Program-made: the position numbers and the translations under genes
DNA from: Pseudonocardia oroxyli
Lineage (GTDB): Bacteria > Actinomycetota > Actinomycetes > Mycobacteriales > Pseudonocardiaceae
Direction: 5' to 3'
NCBI RefSeq assembly: GCF_900102195.1
Contig: NZ_FNBE01000001.1
Coordinates: 62,001 to 126,000, forward strand
Length of the DNA stretch: 64,000 nt
The notes under the pieces: model-generated
The model's input: the letters and a program-made list of their open reading frames with translations, nothing else
Databases searched by the model: none
Told to the model about the DNA's origin: nothing
Shown here: one piece after another, positions 52,445 through 59,845 of the stretch
Layout of the letters: each line of letters begins with the position of its first letter
Position numbering within the stretch: the first letter of the stretch is position 1

Positions 52445-53425
52445 ATGCAGGACCGCCTCCCCCGGATCACCGGGATCGGGCACGCGCTCCCCCCGCGGGT
52501 GGTGACGAACCACGACCTCGTGGCCCGTCTGGACACCTCGGACGACTGGATCCGCAGCCGCAGCGGCATCGCCACCCGCCACCACGTGGACCCCGGCACG
52601 GCCACGTCCGACCTGGCCGCCGAGGCCGGCGCCCGGGCGCTCAAGCACGACCTGCGCACCGGCGGCACCGGCGAGGTGGGGCTGCTGGTGCTGGCCACGA
52701 CCACGCCGGACCGCACCTGTCCGGGCACGGCGCCGCTGGTCGCGGCGAAGCTCGGCCTGGGCACGATCCCGGCGTTCGACGTCAACGCCGTCTGCTCCGG
52801 CTTCCTCTACGGCCTCTCCACCGCGACCGGCATGATCGCGGGTGGCGTCACGGACTCCGTGCTCCTGGTCGCCGCGGACACGTTCTCCACGATCGTCGAC
52901 CCGGAGGACCGCCGCACGGCGTTCCTGTTCGGCGACGGCGCGGGCGCCGTGGTGCTGCGCGCGGGCGGGGGCGGGGTGCACGCCATCACCCTCGGCGCGG
53001 ACGGCGGCCAGGAGGACCTGATCATCACCCCCGGCGGGGGCTCCCGGGACCCGGAGGGCGACGAGCGCTGGTTCGCCATGCAGGGCCAGGCGGTCTACCG
53101 GCAGGCCGTGGAGCGGATGACCGGGTCGACCCGCGAGGTGCTCGAGACCGTCGGCTGGGGGGTGGCGGACGTGGACCGGTTCGTCGGGCACCAGGCCAAC
53201 AGCCGGATCCTCGCGGCGGTGGCCCAGCGCCTCGGGCTGCCCGCCGACCGCGTGGTGATGAACCTGGACCGGGTCGGCAACACCGCCGCCGCCTCCATCC
53301 CCGTCGCCCTGTCGGACGCCCACGACCGCGGCCTGCTGCAGCCCGGCGACAAGGTGGCCCTCGCGGCGTTCGGTGGCGGGGCGACCTGGGGCGCGGCGGC
53401 CCTCACCTGGCCCGAGCTGGGCTGA
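52445..53425 (+). CDS. 3-oxoacyl-ACP synthase III (FabH/KAS III) family protein
   Basis: A 326-residue thiolase-fold enzyme. Cys of FDVNAVCSGFLYGL, His of VGHQANSRILAAV and Asn of VGNTAAASIPVAL form the KAS III Cys-His-Asn triad. PRITGIGHALPPRVVTNHDL and DDWIRSRSGIATRHHV are conserved N-terminal motifs. It may start a fatty-acid or secondary lipid chain, but standing alone next to the amine-oxidation genes its role is unclear. ATG 52445. Sequence upstream up to 52297 is non-coding. Confidence 0.9.
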   Translation: MQDRLPRITGIGHALPPRVVTNHDLVARLDTSDDWIRSRSGIATRHHVDPGTATSDLAAEAGARALKHDLRTGGTGEVGLLVLATTTPDRTCPGTAPLVAAKLGLGTIPAFDVNAVCSGFLYGLSTATGMIAGGVTDSVLLVAADTFSTIVDPEDRRTAFLFGDGAGAVVLRAGGGGVHAITLGADGGQEDLIITPGGGSRDPEGDERWFAMQGQAVYRQAVERMTGSTREVLETVGWGVADVDRFVGHQANSRILAAVAQRLGLPADRVVMNLDRVGNTAAASIPVALSDAHDRGLLQPGDKVALAAFGGGATWGAAALTWPELG

Positions 53426-53478
53426 GGGCGGAACCCCGCGTTCACGCCCGGTTCACCGGCGTCGGGGAGGGTGGGCGC

Positions 53479-53904
53479 GTGGCGGTCGACGAGAGCGGGC
53501 GGACCTTCGGGATCGTCGCCGTCGACGCAGCGGCCCGGCCCGTGGCCGAGGCGTGGGGGACCCGGTTGCGGGAGCTGGGGAGGCCCGTCCAGACCTGGTT
53601 CGGTCCCGCTCCCCCGCTCGACGCGTGGTTGACCGCGGCCCGGGTCGGCTACCGGTTGCTCCTGGCCGGGCCGGAGGCGGACCTGCTCGCGCTGCGGGCG
53701 CGGGCGGGGGTGCTGCTCGACGCGGAGATCACCCTGTACGTGACCGACTCCCGGGAGCGGGTGGTGCGCTGCGCCCGCTGCCGCACCGCGACCCGCACGG
53801 CGGCGGCCGTCCTGGACTGCGCGGGGTGCGGGCTCCGGATGGCCGTGCACGACCACGTCTCGACCGTCCACGGCGCCCACCTCGGATCCTGGTCGGGCGC
53901 GTGA
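53479..53904 (+). CDS. DmmA-family (dimethylamine monooxygenase) subunit
   Basis: A 141-residue protein. The N-terminal half (VQTWFGPAPPLDAWLTAARV, then GYRLLLAGPEADLLALRARA) is a small alpha/beta domain, and the C-terminus is a zinc ribbon, VVRCARCRTATRT with LDCAGCGLRMAVHDHVS (four Cys in CxxC pairs). This matches proteins named DmmA-family subunits of dimethylamine monooxygenase. GTG 53479. Its stop overlaps the VanB-type reductase start by 4 bp, consistent with an oxygenase complex. Family name from memory, so moderately sure. Confidence 0.75.
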   Translation: MAVDESGRTFGIVAVDAAARPVAEAWGTRLRELGRPVQTWFGPAPPLDAWLTAARVGYRLLLAGPEADLLALRARAGVLLDAEITLYVTDSRERVVRCARCRTATRTAAAVLDCAGCGLRMAVHDHVSTVHGAHLGSWSGA

Positions 53905-54782
53905 CCGAGCTCGTCGTGTCGCGCACGGCCGATCCCGCGCCGGGGATCCGCGAGCTCACCCTGGCCGACCCGCGCGGGGGCCCGCCGCCCGCGGCCCCGC
54001 CCGGCGCGCACGTCGTCCTGACCTGCGGGGACCGGCGGAACGCGTACTCGCTGGTCGACACCGACCCGTACGTCGTGGCCGTCCGCAGGCAGGGTGCGGG
54101 CTCGTCGTGGCTGCACCGACTCGCTCCGGGTGACCGGGTGGAGGTGAGCGGGCCGCGCAGCACCTTCGCGCCGGTCCGGACCGCGCGGCGGCACCTTCTC
54201 GTCGCCGGGGGGATCGGCGTGACCCCGCTGCTGTCGCACGCGCGGGAGGCCGTCCGCTGGGGACAGGACGTGCGCATGGTCTACGTGCACCGCCGCGGTG
54301 CGTATGCCGCCGAGCTGCGCGCGCTGCTCGGCGACCGGCTGCGGGAGGCCGGCCGGGCCGATCTCGAGCGGGCGCTCGACCTCACCGACCAGCCCCTCGG
54401 CACCCACCTCTACGTCTGCGGACCGCCCGGCCTGCAGGACCGGGTGGTCGACGCGGCCGCCCGCGCGGGCTGGCCCGGCGCCCGCATCCACCGGGAACGC
54501 TTCACCGCCGCGCCGGAGCCGGGCGTGGCGTTCACCGCGCGGCTCCGACGCACCGGCCGGGACCTCGCCGTGCCCGAGGGCACCACCCTGCTCGGCGCGC
54601 TCGAGGCCGCCGGACTCGCCGTGCCGTCCCAGTGCAGGCAGGGGGTGTGCGGCGAGTGCAGGCTGCCCCTGCTCGGCGGGCGCCCGCTGCACCGCGACCA
54701 CTACCTCGCCCCCGAGGAGCGCGCCGCCGCGATCATGCCCTGCGTCTCCCGCGCCGAGACCCTCGTGGAGCTCGACCTGTGA
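53901..54782 (+). CDS. PDR/VanB-type oxidoreductase (FMN, NADH, 2Fe-2S), demethylase reductase
   Basis: A 293-residue class IA-like reductase. The flavin-binding domain carries RRNAYSLVDTDPYVVAVRRQ, NAD domain LLVAGGIGVTPLLSHAREAV and LYVCGPPGLQD, and a C-terminal plant-type ferredoxin with CRQGVCGECRLPLLGG and the fourth Cys in IMPCVSRA. It would pass electrons from NADH to the heme N-demethylase encoded next, with 4-bp overlaps on both sides. GTG 53901. Confidence 0.9.
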   Translation: MTELVVSRTADPAPGIRELTLADPRGGPPPAAPPGAHVVLTCGDRRNAYSLVDTDPYVVAVRRQGAGSSWLHRLAPGDRVEVSGPRSTFAPVRTARRHLLVAGGIGVTPLLSHAREAVRWGQDVRMVYVHRRGAYAAELRALLGDRLREAGRADLERALDLTDQPLGTHLYVCGPPGLQDRVVDAAARAGWPGARIHRERFTAAPEPGVAFTARLRRTGRDLAVPEGTTLLGALEAAGLAVPSQCRQGVCGECRLPLLGGRPLHRDHYLAPEERAAAIMPCVSRAETLVELDL

Positions 54783-55741
54783 CCCGCCTGTCCCGCTTCC
54801 CCTTCCCGCTCGCGGCCGACACCTTCACCTACACCACGAACGTCGAACCCGCCCGGGTGCCGGTGGCGACCGCCGCGGGCGAGTGGGGCGCCGGCATCGT
54901 CGAGCCCGACGACGAGTACCGCACCGAGGTGGCCGAGCGCGCCGCGGTGGTCGCCCGGGACCCGTCACGGGTGCAGCTGCTCCCCCACATGCGCCCCGCC
55001 GCCTGGGACGCCCTGCTCACCCTGCTGCGCGAGCTCGCCGCGCAGTGCCCCGCGCACATGGCGCTCGTCGAGGGCCCGCAGTGCCTGTGGCGCAACGACC
55101 TCCTCGGCGTCGAGCAGCGGTTCACGGTCGGGGACGACGAGTCGCTGCCCGGTGGGCCGCTGGGGTTCCTGAACGGTCAGCTGCAGGAGGACGTGGTCCT
55201 GCTCGACCAGCGCGAGGACGCCCTGTGGGTGGACGCGGGCGCCGTCGCGTTCGCGGCGGACTGGTCGCTCGCCTTCGTGACCGGCATGCGGTTCGCGGAG
55301 GTCCACCGGCCCGTGGTGGCCCGCGTCCACCAGGCCGGCGTCCTGACCAGGGCGGAACAGTTCCTGCTGCGGCTGCCGCCGGGGGCCGAGTACCGCAGGC
55401 TCAACTGGACCCTGTCCGTGGATCGCAGGCTGGACCTCTCCACCGAGGTCCGCGAGGAGTGGGAGCCGCAGCGCGCGGCCCTCGCCGCGGCAGCGCCCGC
55501 CGAGCTCGGACGGCGCGTGCACCTGCGTGTGGAGCTGCAGCACCTGATCCGGTTGGGCGCCTCGGGCGCGGTCCTGTTCCTGATCCGCACCCACCTGCTC
55601 TCCCTCGACGAGCTCGCGGCCGTCCCCGCCTGGCGGCGGCGGGTCGGGCGGGTGCTCGCCGCCCTGCCCGACGACGTCGCGGACTACAAGGGGCTCAGCG
55701 GGGTGCGCCCCGGCGTCGTGCGCTGGTGTCTCGAACCGTGA
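54779..55741 (+). CDS. Heme-dependent oxidative N-demethylase-like protein (DUF3445)
   Basis: A 320-residue protein of the DUF3445/HODM family. FPFPLAADTFTYTTNVEPAR, FTVGDDESLPGGPLGFLNGQ (read across), then FVTGMRFAEVHRPVVARVHQ, LRLPPGAEYRRLNWTLSVDR and LRVELQHLIRLGASGAVLFL are recognisable blocks. HODM and dimethylamine monooxygenase use heme and O2 to remove a methyl group as formaldehyde. With the DmmA-like and reductase genes this forms a three-gene methylamine-oxidation unit. GTG 54779. A glutamine amidotransferase-type fourth subunit is not seen here. Confidence 0.85.
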   Translation: MTRLSRFPFPLAADTFTYTTNVEPARVPVATAAGEWGAGIVEPDDEYRTEVAERAAVVARDPSRVQLLPHMRPAAWDALLTLLRELAAQCPAHMALVEGPQCLWRNDLLGVEQRFTVGDDESLPGGPLGFLNGQLQEDVVLLDQREDALWVDAGAVAFAADWSLAFVTGMRFAEVHRPVVARVHQAGVLTRAEQFLLRLPPGAEYRRLNWTLSVDRRLDLSTEVREEWEPQRAALAAAAPAELGRRVHLRVELQHLIRLGASGAVLFLIRTHLLSLDELAAVPAWRRRVGRVLAALPDDVADYKGLSGVRPGVVRWCLEP

Positions 55742-55760
55742 TCGTGGGTACACCGGCCCC

Positions 55761-56030
55761 ATGGCTGACGGGGACCCGGCGTGGACGCGGCTGGAGTCGC
55801 GCGGCAGGCGGGAGCTGCAGCAGGGGCTGGACCGGGCCGGGCTCGACGCGGACGCGGTGTGGGTCGACTACCTGACCCTCGGCGGCGCGCTGTCCGCCGA
55901 CGACCTCGTCGCGGCGGTCGCGGGGCGGCGGGCCCTGGCCCGGCGGGACCACGACCTGCTCGCGCACGCCGTCAACGAACGCCTGCCCGCGGACGGTCCC
56001 CGCGTCCCCTATTCCGACCAACTGGGCTGA
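55761..56030 (+). CDS. Small hypothetical protein (89 aa)
   Basis: An 89-residue helical protein I do not recognise: TRLESRGRRELQQGLDRAGL, then VWVDYLTLGGALSADDLVAA and ARRDHDLLAHAVNERL. It lacks membrane segments and motifs. The GGALSADDLVAAV stretch looks like the loop/helix of small actinobacterial DNA- or partner-binding proteins, but this is weak. ATG 55761 lies 19 bp after the demethylase stop, so it may be the last gene of that operon. Confidence 0.6.
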   Translation: MADGDPAWTRLESRGRRELQQGLDRAGLDADAVWVDYLTLGGALSADDLVAAVAGRRALARRDHDLLAHAVNERLPADGPRVPYSDQLG

Positions 56031-56110
56031 AACACCGGACCCGGATCCCTACCGCCGGACCGATCATGCTCGCTACCCTCGCGCGGTCGGGCTAGCCGTA
56101 GAGGGGCGGA

Positions 56111-57388
56111 ATGGGCGTCTCGTTGGTCGACGGGTGGGTCCCACTCGCGGTGCTCGGGCTCGGTGCGCTCGCGATGGCGGGCCTGCTCGCCCGGCGGGGG
56201 CGCGGCGCGGTGGTGTCCCTGCTGCTCGCGGTGCTGCTCGCGGCGCTGACCTACGCGCTGCTCAACCGCCTCGTCGTCGACGTGCTGCAGCTGGTGCCGG
56301 AGCCGCTGCCCACCACCGTGCTCGTGTGGAGTGCGGTCGCGGTCCTCGCGGTGGTGCTCGCGGTCGGCGCGCTCATCCGCACGGGCGTGGGCCGCAGCGT
56401 GGCCGCCGTCCTGTGCGGGCTGGTGGTGCTGGTCGCCTGCGCGTCCCAGGTCAACGTGTACTTCTCGCAGTACCCCACGCTCGGTGCCCTGCTCTCCAGC
56501 ACCGAGGACGAGCGTCATTTCTCGGGCGGGACCGGGGCGCCCTCCCGGTCGATGACCACCCCGGTCGTCTCCCGGTGGCGGGGGCCTGCGACGGGTGCCT
56601 CGAGCATCGTGACGGCGCCGATCCCGGGCACGAGGTCCGGCTTCACGGGCAGGCCCGCGCAGATCTACCTCCCGGCGGCCTACAACTCCCCGAACCCGCC
56701 GCTGCTGCCGGTGCTGGTGCTGGTGGCGGGGCAGCCCGGCGGCCCGGAGGACTGGGTCGTCGGCGGGCAGCTGCAGGAGCTGATGGACGGCGTCGCCGCG
56801 GCGCACGGCGGGCTCGCGCCGGTCGCCGTCGTCGTCGACCCGAACGGCGCCGACTCCGCGGACTCGATGTGCATGGACTCGACCATCGCCAAGGCCGACA
56901 CCTACCTGTCCCAGGACGTGCCGGCCTGGATCGAGGGCAACCTCGGGATCGACTCCAACAAGGCGCACTGGGCCTTCGGCGGCTGGTCCTACGGGGGCAC
57001 GTGCGCGCTGCAGATGGCCACGATGCACCCGCAGATCTACCCGAACTTCATCGACGTGGCGGGTGAGCTGCAGCCCGCCATCAGCGCGGACCACGCCCAG
57101 GACGTCCAGCAGGCGTTCGGGGGGAACGAGGCGGCCTTCGACGCGGTCGCCCCCCTGACGCTGCTGCGGCAGAACCGCTACCCGGACGTCTGGGGCTACT
57201 TCGCGAACGGCAGCGAGGAGCAGGAGGTGGGGCAGTGGACGACCCAGCTGTCGACGGCGGCCCGGCAGGCCGGGATGACCGTGCAGACGCAGGTGGTCCC
57301 GGACCAGGGGCACTCGTGGGCGGTGCCGCACGCGGCCCTGCCACCGGCGCTGGACTGGTTGGGGCAGCGGATCGGGATCCGACAGTGA
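56111..57388 (+). CDS. Membrane-anchored alpha/beta hydrolase (esterase D/antigen 85-like)
   Basis: A 425-residue protein. Four hydrophobic helices fill the first ~120 residues, then an extracellular esterase domain. The nucleophile elbow is FGGWSYGGTCAL (Ser293), with the acid expected in the region VDPNGADSADSM/NGSEEQEV and His in PDQGHSWAVPH. In actinobacteria a hydrolase of this type commonly precedes an aminoacyl-lipid synthase and may hydrolyse aminoacyl-lipids (AhyD-like) or act as an acyltransferase. Here its TGA overlaps the GTG of the MprF-like gene, so both proteins act together. ATG 56111. Confidence 0.85.
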   Translation: MGVSLVDGWVPLAVLGLGALAMAGLLARRGRGAVVSLLLAVLLAALTYALLNRLVVDVLQLVPEPLPTTVLVWSAVAVLAVVLAVGALIRTGVGRSVAAVLCGLVVLVACASQVNVYFSQYPTLGALLSSTEDERHFSGGTGAPSRSMTTPVVSRWRGPATGASSIVTAPIPGTRSGFTGRPAQIYLPAAYNSPNPPLLPVLVLVAGQPGGPEDWVVGGQLQELMDGVAAAHGGLAPVAVVVDPNGADSADSMCMDSTIAKADTYLSQDVPAWIEGNLGIDSNKAHWAFGGWSYGGTCALQMATMHPQIYPNFIDVAGELQPAISADHAQDVQQAFGGNEAAFDAVAPLTLLRQNRYPDVWGYFANGSEEQEVGQWTTQLSTAARQAGMTVQTQVVPDQGHSWAVPHAALPPALDWLGQRIGIRQ

Positions 57389-59652
57389 CCACGGCCGCCA
57401 CCCCCGAGCCCGCGAGCCCGCCCGTGGCACCGACCCCACCACCGACGAAGGCACCCGGGCCCCGCTCGTCCGCGCCGGTCACGGCCGCGGACGCACCCGC
57501 GGCGTCCGCCCCGCTGCCCACCCGCACGGTCACCTTCGAGGCGTGGGCCTCCCGGCTGACCGGGATGCTGCCCCAGGCGTGGTCGCGGATCCCGTTCACG
57601 CTCACCGTCGTCGCGCTGCTGCTGGTGGCGGGCATCGTGGGCCGCACGATCTGGCGCCCGCTGTGGCGGGAGGGCTGGTTCCCGGAGGTCGCCTACGGCG
57701 TGCCCGCGCTGCGCGAGGGAAGGGTGTGGACCTTCCTCACCGGCCCGTTCTTCGCGATCACCCCCGGCCAGTTCCTCAGCGGCCTGCTGCTGTTCGCGCT
57801 GATCGTCGGCGCCTGCGAGATCCGGATGGGCACCCGGGTCGTGGCCGTGACCGCCGTGCTCGGGCAGATCGGCGGGGTGCTGGCGGCGTCGTTGCTGGTC
57901 TGGGCCCTGTCCGGGTTCCCGTGGCCGTGGGCCCAGCACCTCGCGACGATCCGGGACGCCGGGTTCACCACCGGCACCCTCACCGTCCTCGCCGTGACGA
58001 CCGCGGCGCTGCGCTCGCCCTGGCGGCTGCGGGTGCGGGCGGCGCTGGGCTTCTACGTGCTCGTCGCGGTGCTGTTCGAGGGCACCCTGTCGGACGTCTC
58101 GCACCTGCTCGCGGTGAGCGTCGGGCTCGTGGTGGGCCAGCGGCTGTTCGGCGTCGAGCCCGGGTTCGGGCCGCGGACCCGCCGCGAGACCCGGCTGCTG
58201 GCGTTCGCCCTCCTGCTCGCCATCGGGCTGACGGAGCTGGTGGTGCTGCTGTTCCCGGGCCGCGGCCCGTTCGGCCCCACCGGCGGCAGCGACACCCTGC
58301 TCGACGTCGCCGTCGACGTGGTGATCATCGCCGTGATCGCCAACGCGCTGCGCCTGGGCAAGCGGTGGGCGTGGTGGGCGGCCGTGGTGCTCGGCGTGAT
58401 CAACGCGTTGACGCTGGTCGCGGCCGTGGTCGGGCTGAGCGTGCAGGCCGCGCGGCCGGATCTGGAGATCGACATCTCCTCGCCGAGCGTCACCATCGGC
58501 ACCGGCCTGCTCTGGCTCGGCCTGTTGCTGACGCTGCTGTTCAACCGGCGCTCGTTCCGGGTCCCGATCCGGCGGCGGATCGTGGGCTCGCAGGTGGGCG
58601 AGGACGCGGAGACGCGCGCCCGCGCCCTCCTGACCACCGTCGGCGGCTCCACGATGTCCTGGATGACGCTGTGGCCGGAGATGCGCTACTACTTCACCCG
58701 GGACGGCCGCGGCTACGTCGGCTACCAGCGCCACGCCGGCATCGCGCTGGCCCTCGCCGATCCGGTGGTCCCCGCGGGCACGATCGCGGACGCCGTCTCC
58801 GAGTTCACCGCGGAGGCCGAGCGCGGCGGGCTCACCCCCTGCCTGTTCTCGGTCACCGACGCCGCCGCCGAGGCCGCGCGCGCGGCCGGGTGGCGGACCG
58901 TGCAGATCGCCGAGGACACCCTCATCGACCTGCCCGGCATCGCGTTCAAGGGCAAGAAGTGGCAGGACATCCGCACCGCGCTGAACAAGGCCAAGCGCGA
59001 GGGCATCGAGTTCCGGCTGGTCACCCTGGCCGAGGAGTCCTTCGCGATCCTCGCTCAGGTCCGGGCGATCTCGGAGCAGTGGGTCGGGGACAAGGGCCTG
59101 CCCGAGATGGGCTTCACCCTCGGCGGGGTGGACGAGGCCCTCGACCCGCTGGTCAAGGTCGGCCTGGCGATCGACGGGACCGGCAGCGTCCACGGCGTGA
59201 CGTCCTGGATGCCCGTCTACGGGCCCGACGGGACGGTGCACGGCTGGACCCTCGACGTCATGCGGCGGCGCACCGACGGGTTCCGGTCGGTCATGGAGTT
59301 CATGATCGCGTCGGCCTGCCTGGCGTTCGGCAAGGAGGGCTATGCGTTCATCTCGCTCTCCGGGGCGCCGCTGGCCCGCGGGGACGTGCCCGCCGAGCTC
59401 GACCGCACCGACCGGCTGCTCGACAAGCTGGGCGGGGCGCTGGAGCCGTTCTACGGTTTCCGGTCGCTGCACGCGTTCAAGGCGAAGTTCTCGCCGCGCT
59501 ACGAACCCGTCCATCTCGCGTTCCGTGACGAGGCGGATCTGCCGCGCATCGGGATCGCCCTGACCAGGGCGTACCTCCCCGACGCGACTCCTCGGCAGCT
59601 GCTCGCTGCGGGGTTCTCGGGCGGCGGCGGATCCGAAGATCATCGAATCTGA
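57385..59652 (+). CDS. MprF/LysX-type aminoacyl-phosphatidylglycerol synthase with rhomboid-like membrane domain
   Basis: A 755-residue protein. Residues 1-45 are a Pro/Ala-rich tail. About 60-270 form a six- to seven-helix rhomboid-like domain (FLTGPFFAITPGQFLSGLLL, IVGACEIRMGTRVVAVTAVL) without an obvious catalytic Ser-His pair. Further helices run to about 390. The C-terminal ~330 residues are the DUF2156 aminoacyl-tRNA:lipid transferase (RYYFTRDGRGYVGYQRHAGI, IALALADPVVPAGTIADAVS, FKGKKWQDIRTALNKAKREG, LDVMRRRTDGFRSVMEFMIA). It lacks the LysRS fusion of mycobacterial LysX. A synthetase and tRNA-like gene lie just downstream. GTG 57385 overlaps the esterase stop. Confidence 0.88.
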   Translation: MTTAATPEPASPPVAPTPPPTKAPGPRSSAPVTAADAPAASAPLPTRTVTFEAWASRLTGMLPQAWSRIPFTLTVVALLLVAGIVGRTIWRPLWREGWFPEVAYGVPALREGRVWTFLTGPFFAITPGQFLSGLLLFALIVGACEIRMGTRVVAVTAVLGQIGGVLAASLLVWALSGFPWPWAQHLATIRDAGFTTGTLTVLAVTTAALRSPWRLRVRAALGFYVLVAVLFEGTLSDVSHLLAVSVGLVVGQRLFGVEPGFGPRTRRETRLLAFALLLAIGLTELVVLLFPGRGPFGPTGGSDTLLDVAVDVVIIAVIANALRLGKRWAWWAAVVLGVINALTLVAAVVGLSVQAARPDLEIDISSPSVTIGTGLLWLGLLLTLLFNRRSFRVPIRRRIVGSQVGEDAETRARALLTTVGGSTMSWMTLWPEMRYYFTRDGRGYVGYQRHAGIALALADPVVPAGTIADAVSEFTAEAERGGLTPCLFSVTDAAAEAARAAGWRTVQIAEDTLIDLPGIAFKGKKWQDIRTALNKAKREGIEFRLVTLAEESFAILAQVRAISEQWVGDKGLPEMGFTLGGVDEALDPLVKVGLAIDGTGSVHGVTSWMPVYGPDGTVHGWTLDVMRRRTDGFRSVMEFMIASACLAFGKEGYAFISLSGAPLARGDVPAELDRTDRLLDKLGGALEPFYGFRSLHAFKAKFSPRYEPVHLAFRDEADLPRIGIALTRAYLPDATPRQLLAAGFSGGGGSEDHRI

Positions 59653-59661
59653 CGAGTGTCC

Positions 59662-59691
59662 TTGCGGTGACGAAACGGTGTGCGCTAGGTT
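59662..59691 (+). promoter_or_regulatory. SigA-type promoter of the tRNA-like RNA
   Basis: TTGCGG (59662-59667), 18 bases, TAGGTT (59686-59691). TAGGTT fits the actinobacterial TANNNT -10 form. The predicted transcript start, about 59698, is five bases before the 5' end of the folded RNA. Confidence 0.6.
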
Positions 59692-59702
59692 TCGTTCTGC
59701 AC

Positions 59703-59756
59703 GGGGGATGCGCACTTGGGGCGCCCTGTCAGGTTCAATTCCTGTGTCCTCCACCA
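59703..59756 (+). ncRNA. 54-nt tRNA-like RNA with alanine identity elements
   Basis: Folding by eye: a 7-bp acceptor stem pairs GGGGGAT (59703-59709) with GTCCTCC (59746-59752), followed by A73 and encoded CCA (59753-59756). The third pair is G:U, the alanine identity element G3:U70, and pairs 1-4 plus A73 are identical to E. coli tRNA-Ala. The T-arm has consensus loop TTCAATT (59734-59740) in a 4-bp stem, one U:U mismatch at its base. Between acceptor and T-arm there is only one 4-bp hairpin (GCGC, 7-base loop ACTTGGG, GCGC; 59710-59724) and a four-base linker. No D arm or normal anticodon arm exists. A promoter and a terminator bracket it. Confidence 0.7.
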
Positions 59757-59766
59757 AACGTGGACC

Positions 59767-59800
59767 GAGGGTCGGCCGCCGTCATCGGTGGCCGACCCTC
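59767..59800 (+). terminator. Rho-independent-like hairpin after the tRNA-like RNA
   Basis: Perfect 11-bp arms GAGGGTCGGCC (59767-59777) and complement (59790-59800) with a 12-base loop, then CGTCGTTTCC. It begins 11 bases after the CCA, the usual place for a tRNA-gene terminator. Confidence 0.8.
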
Positions 59801-59845
59801 CGTCGTTTCCACCCCTGTTTCCGCTGGTTGTCCGAGGAGACCGCG

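Noticed and set aside
59640-59756. Complete tRNA or tRNA-Sec, or tmRNA, gene
   Set aside because: The 3' end is tRNA-like, but there is no D arm, anticodon arm or long variable arm, and no tag reading frame. The only acceptor partner gives a 54-nt RNA.
59720-59756. Integration (att) remnant of a tRNA 3' end
   Set aside because: A matching 5' acceptor strand, promoter and terminator are present and no integrase is near. It remains the main alternative.
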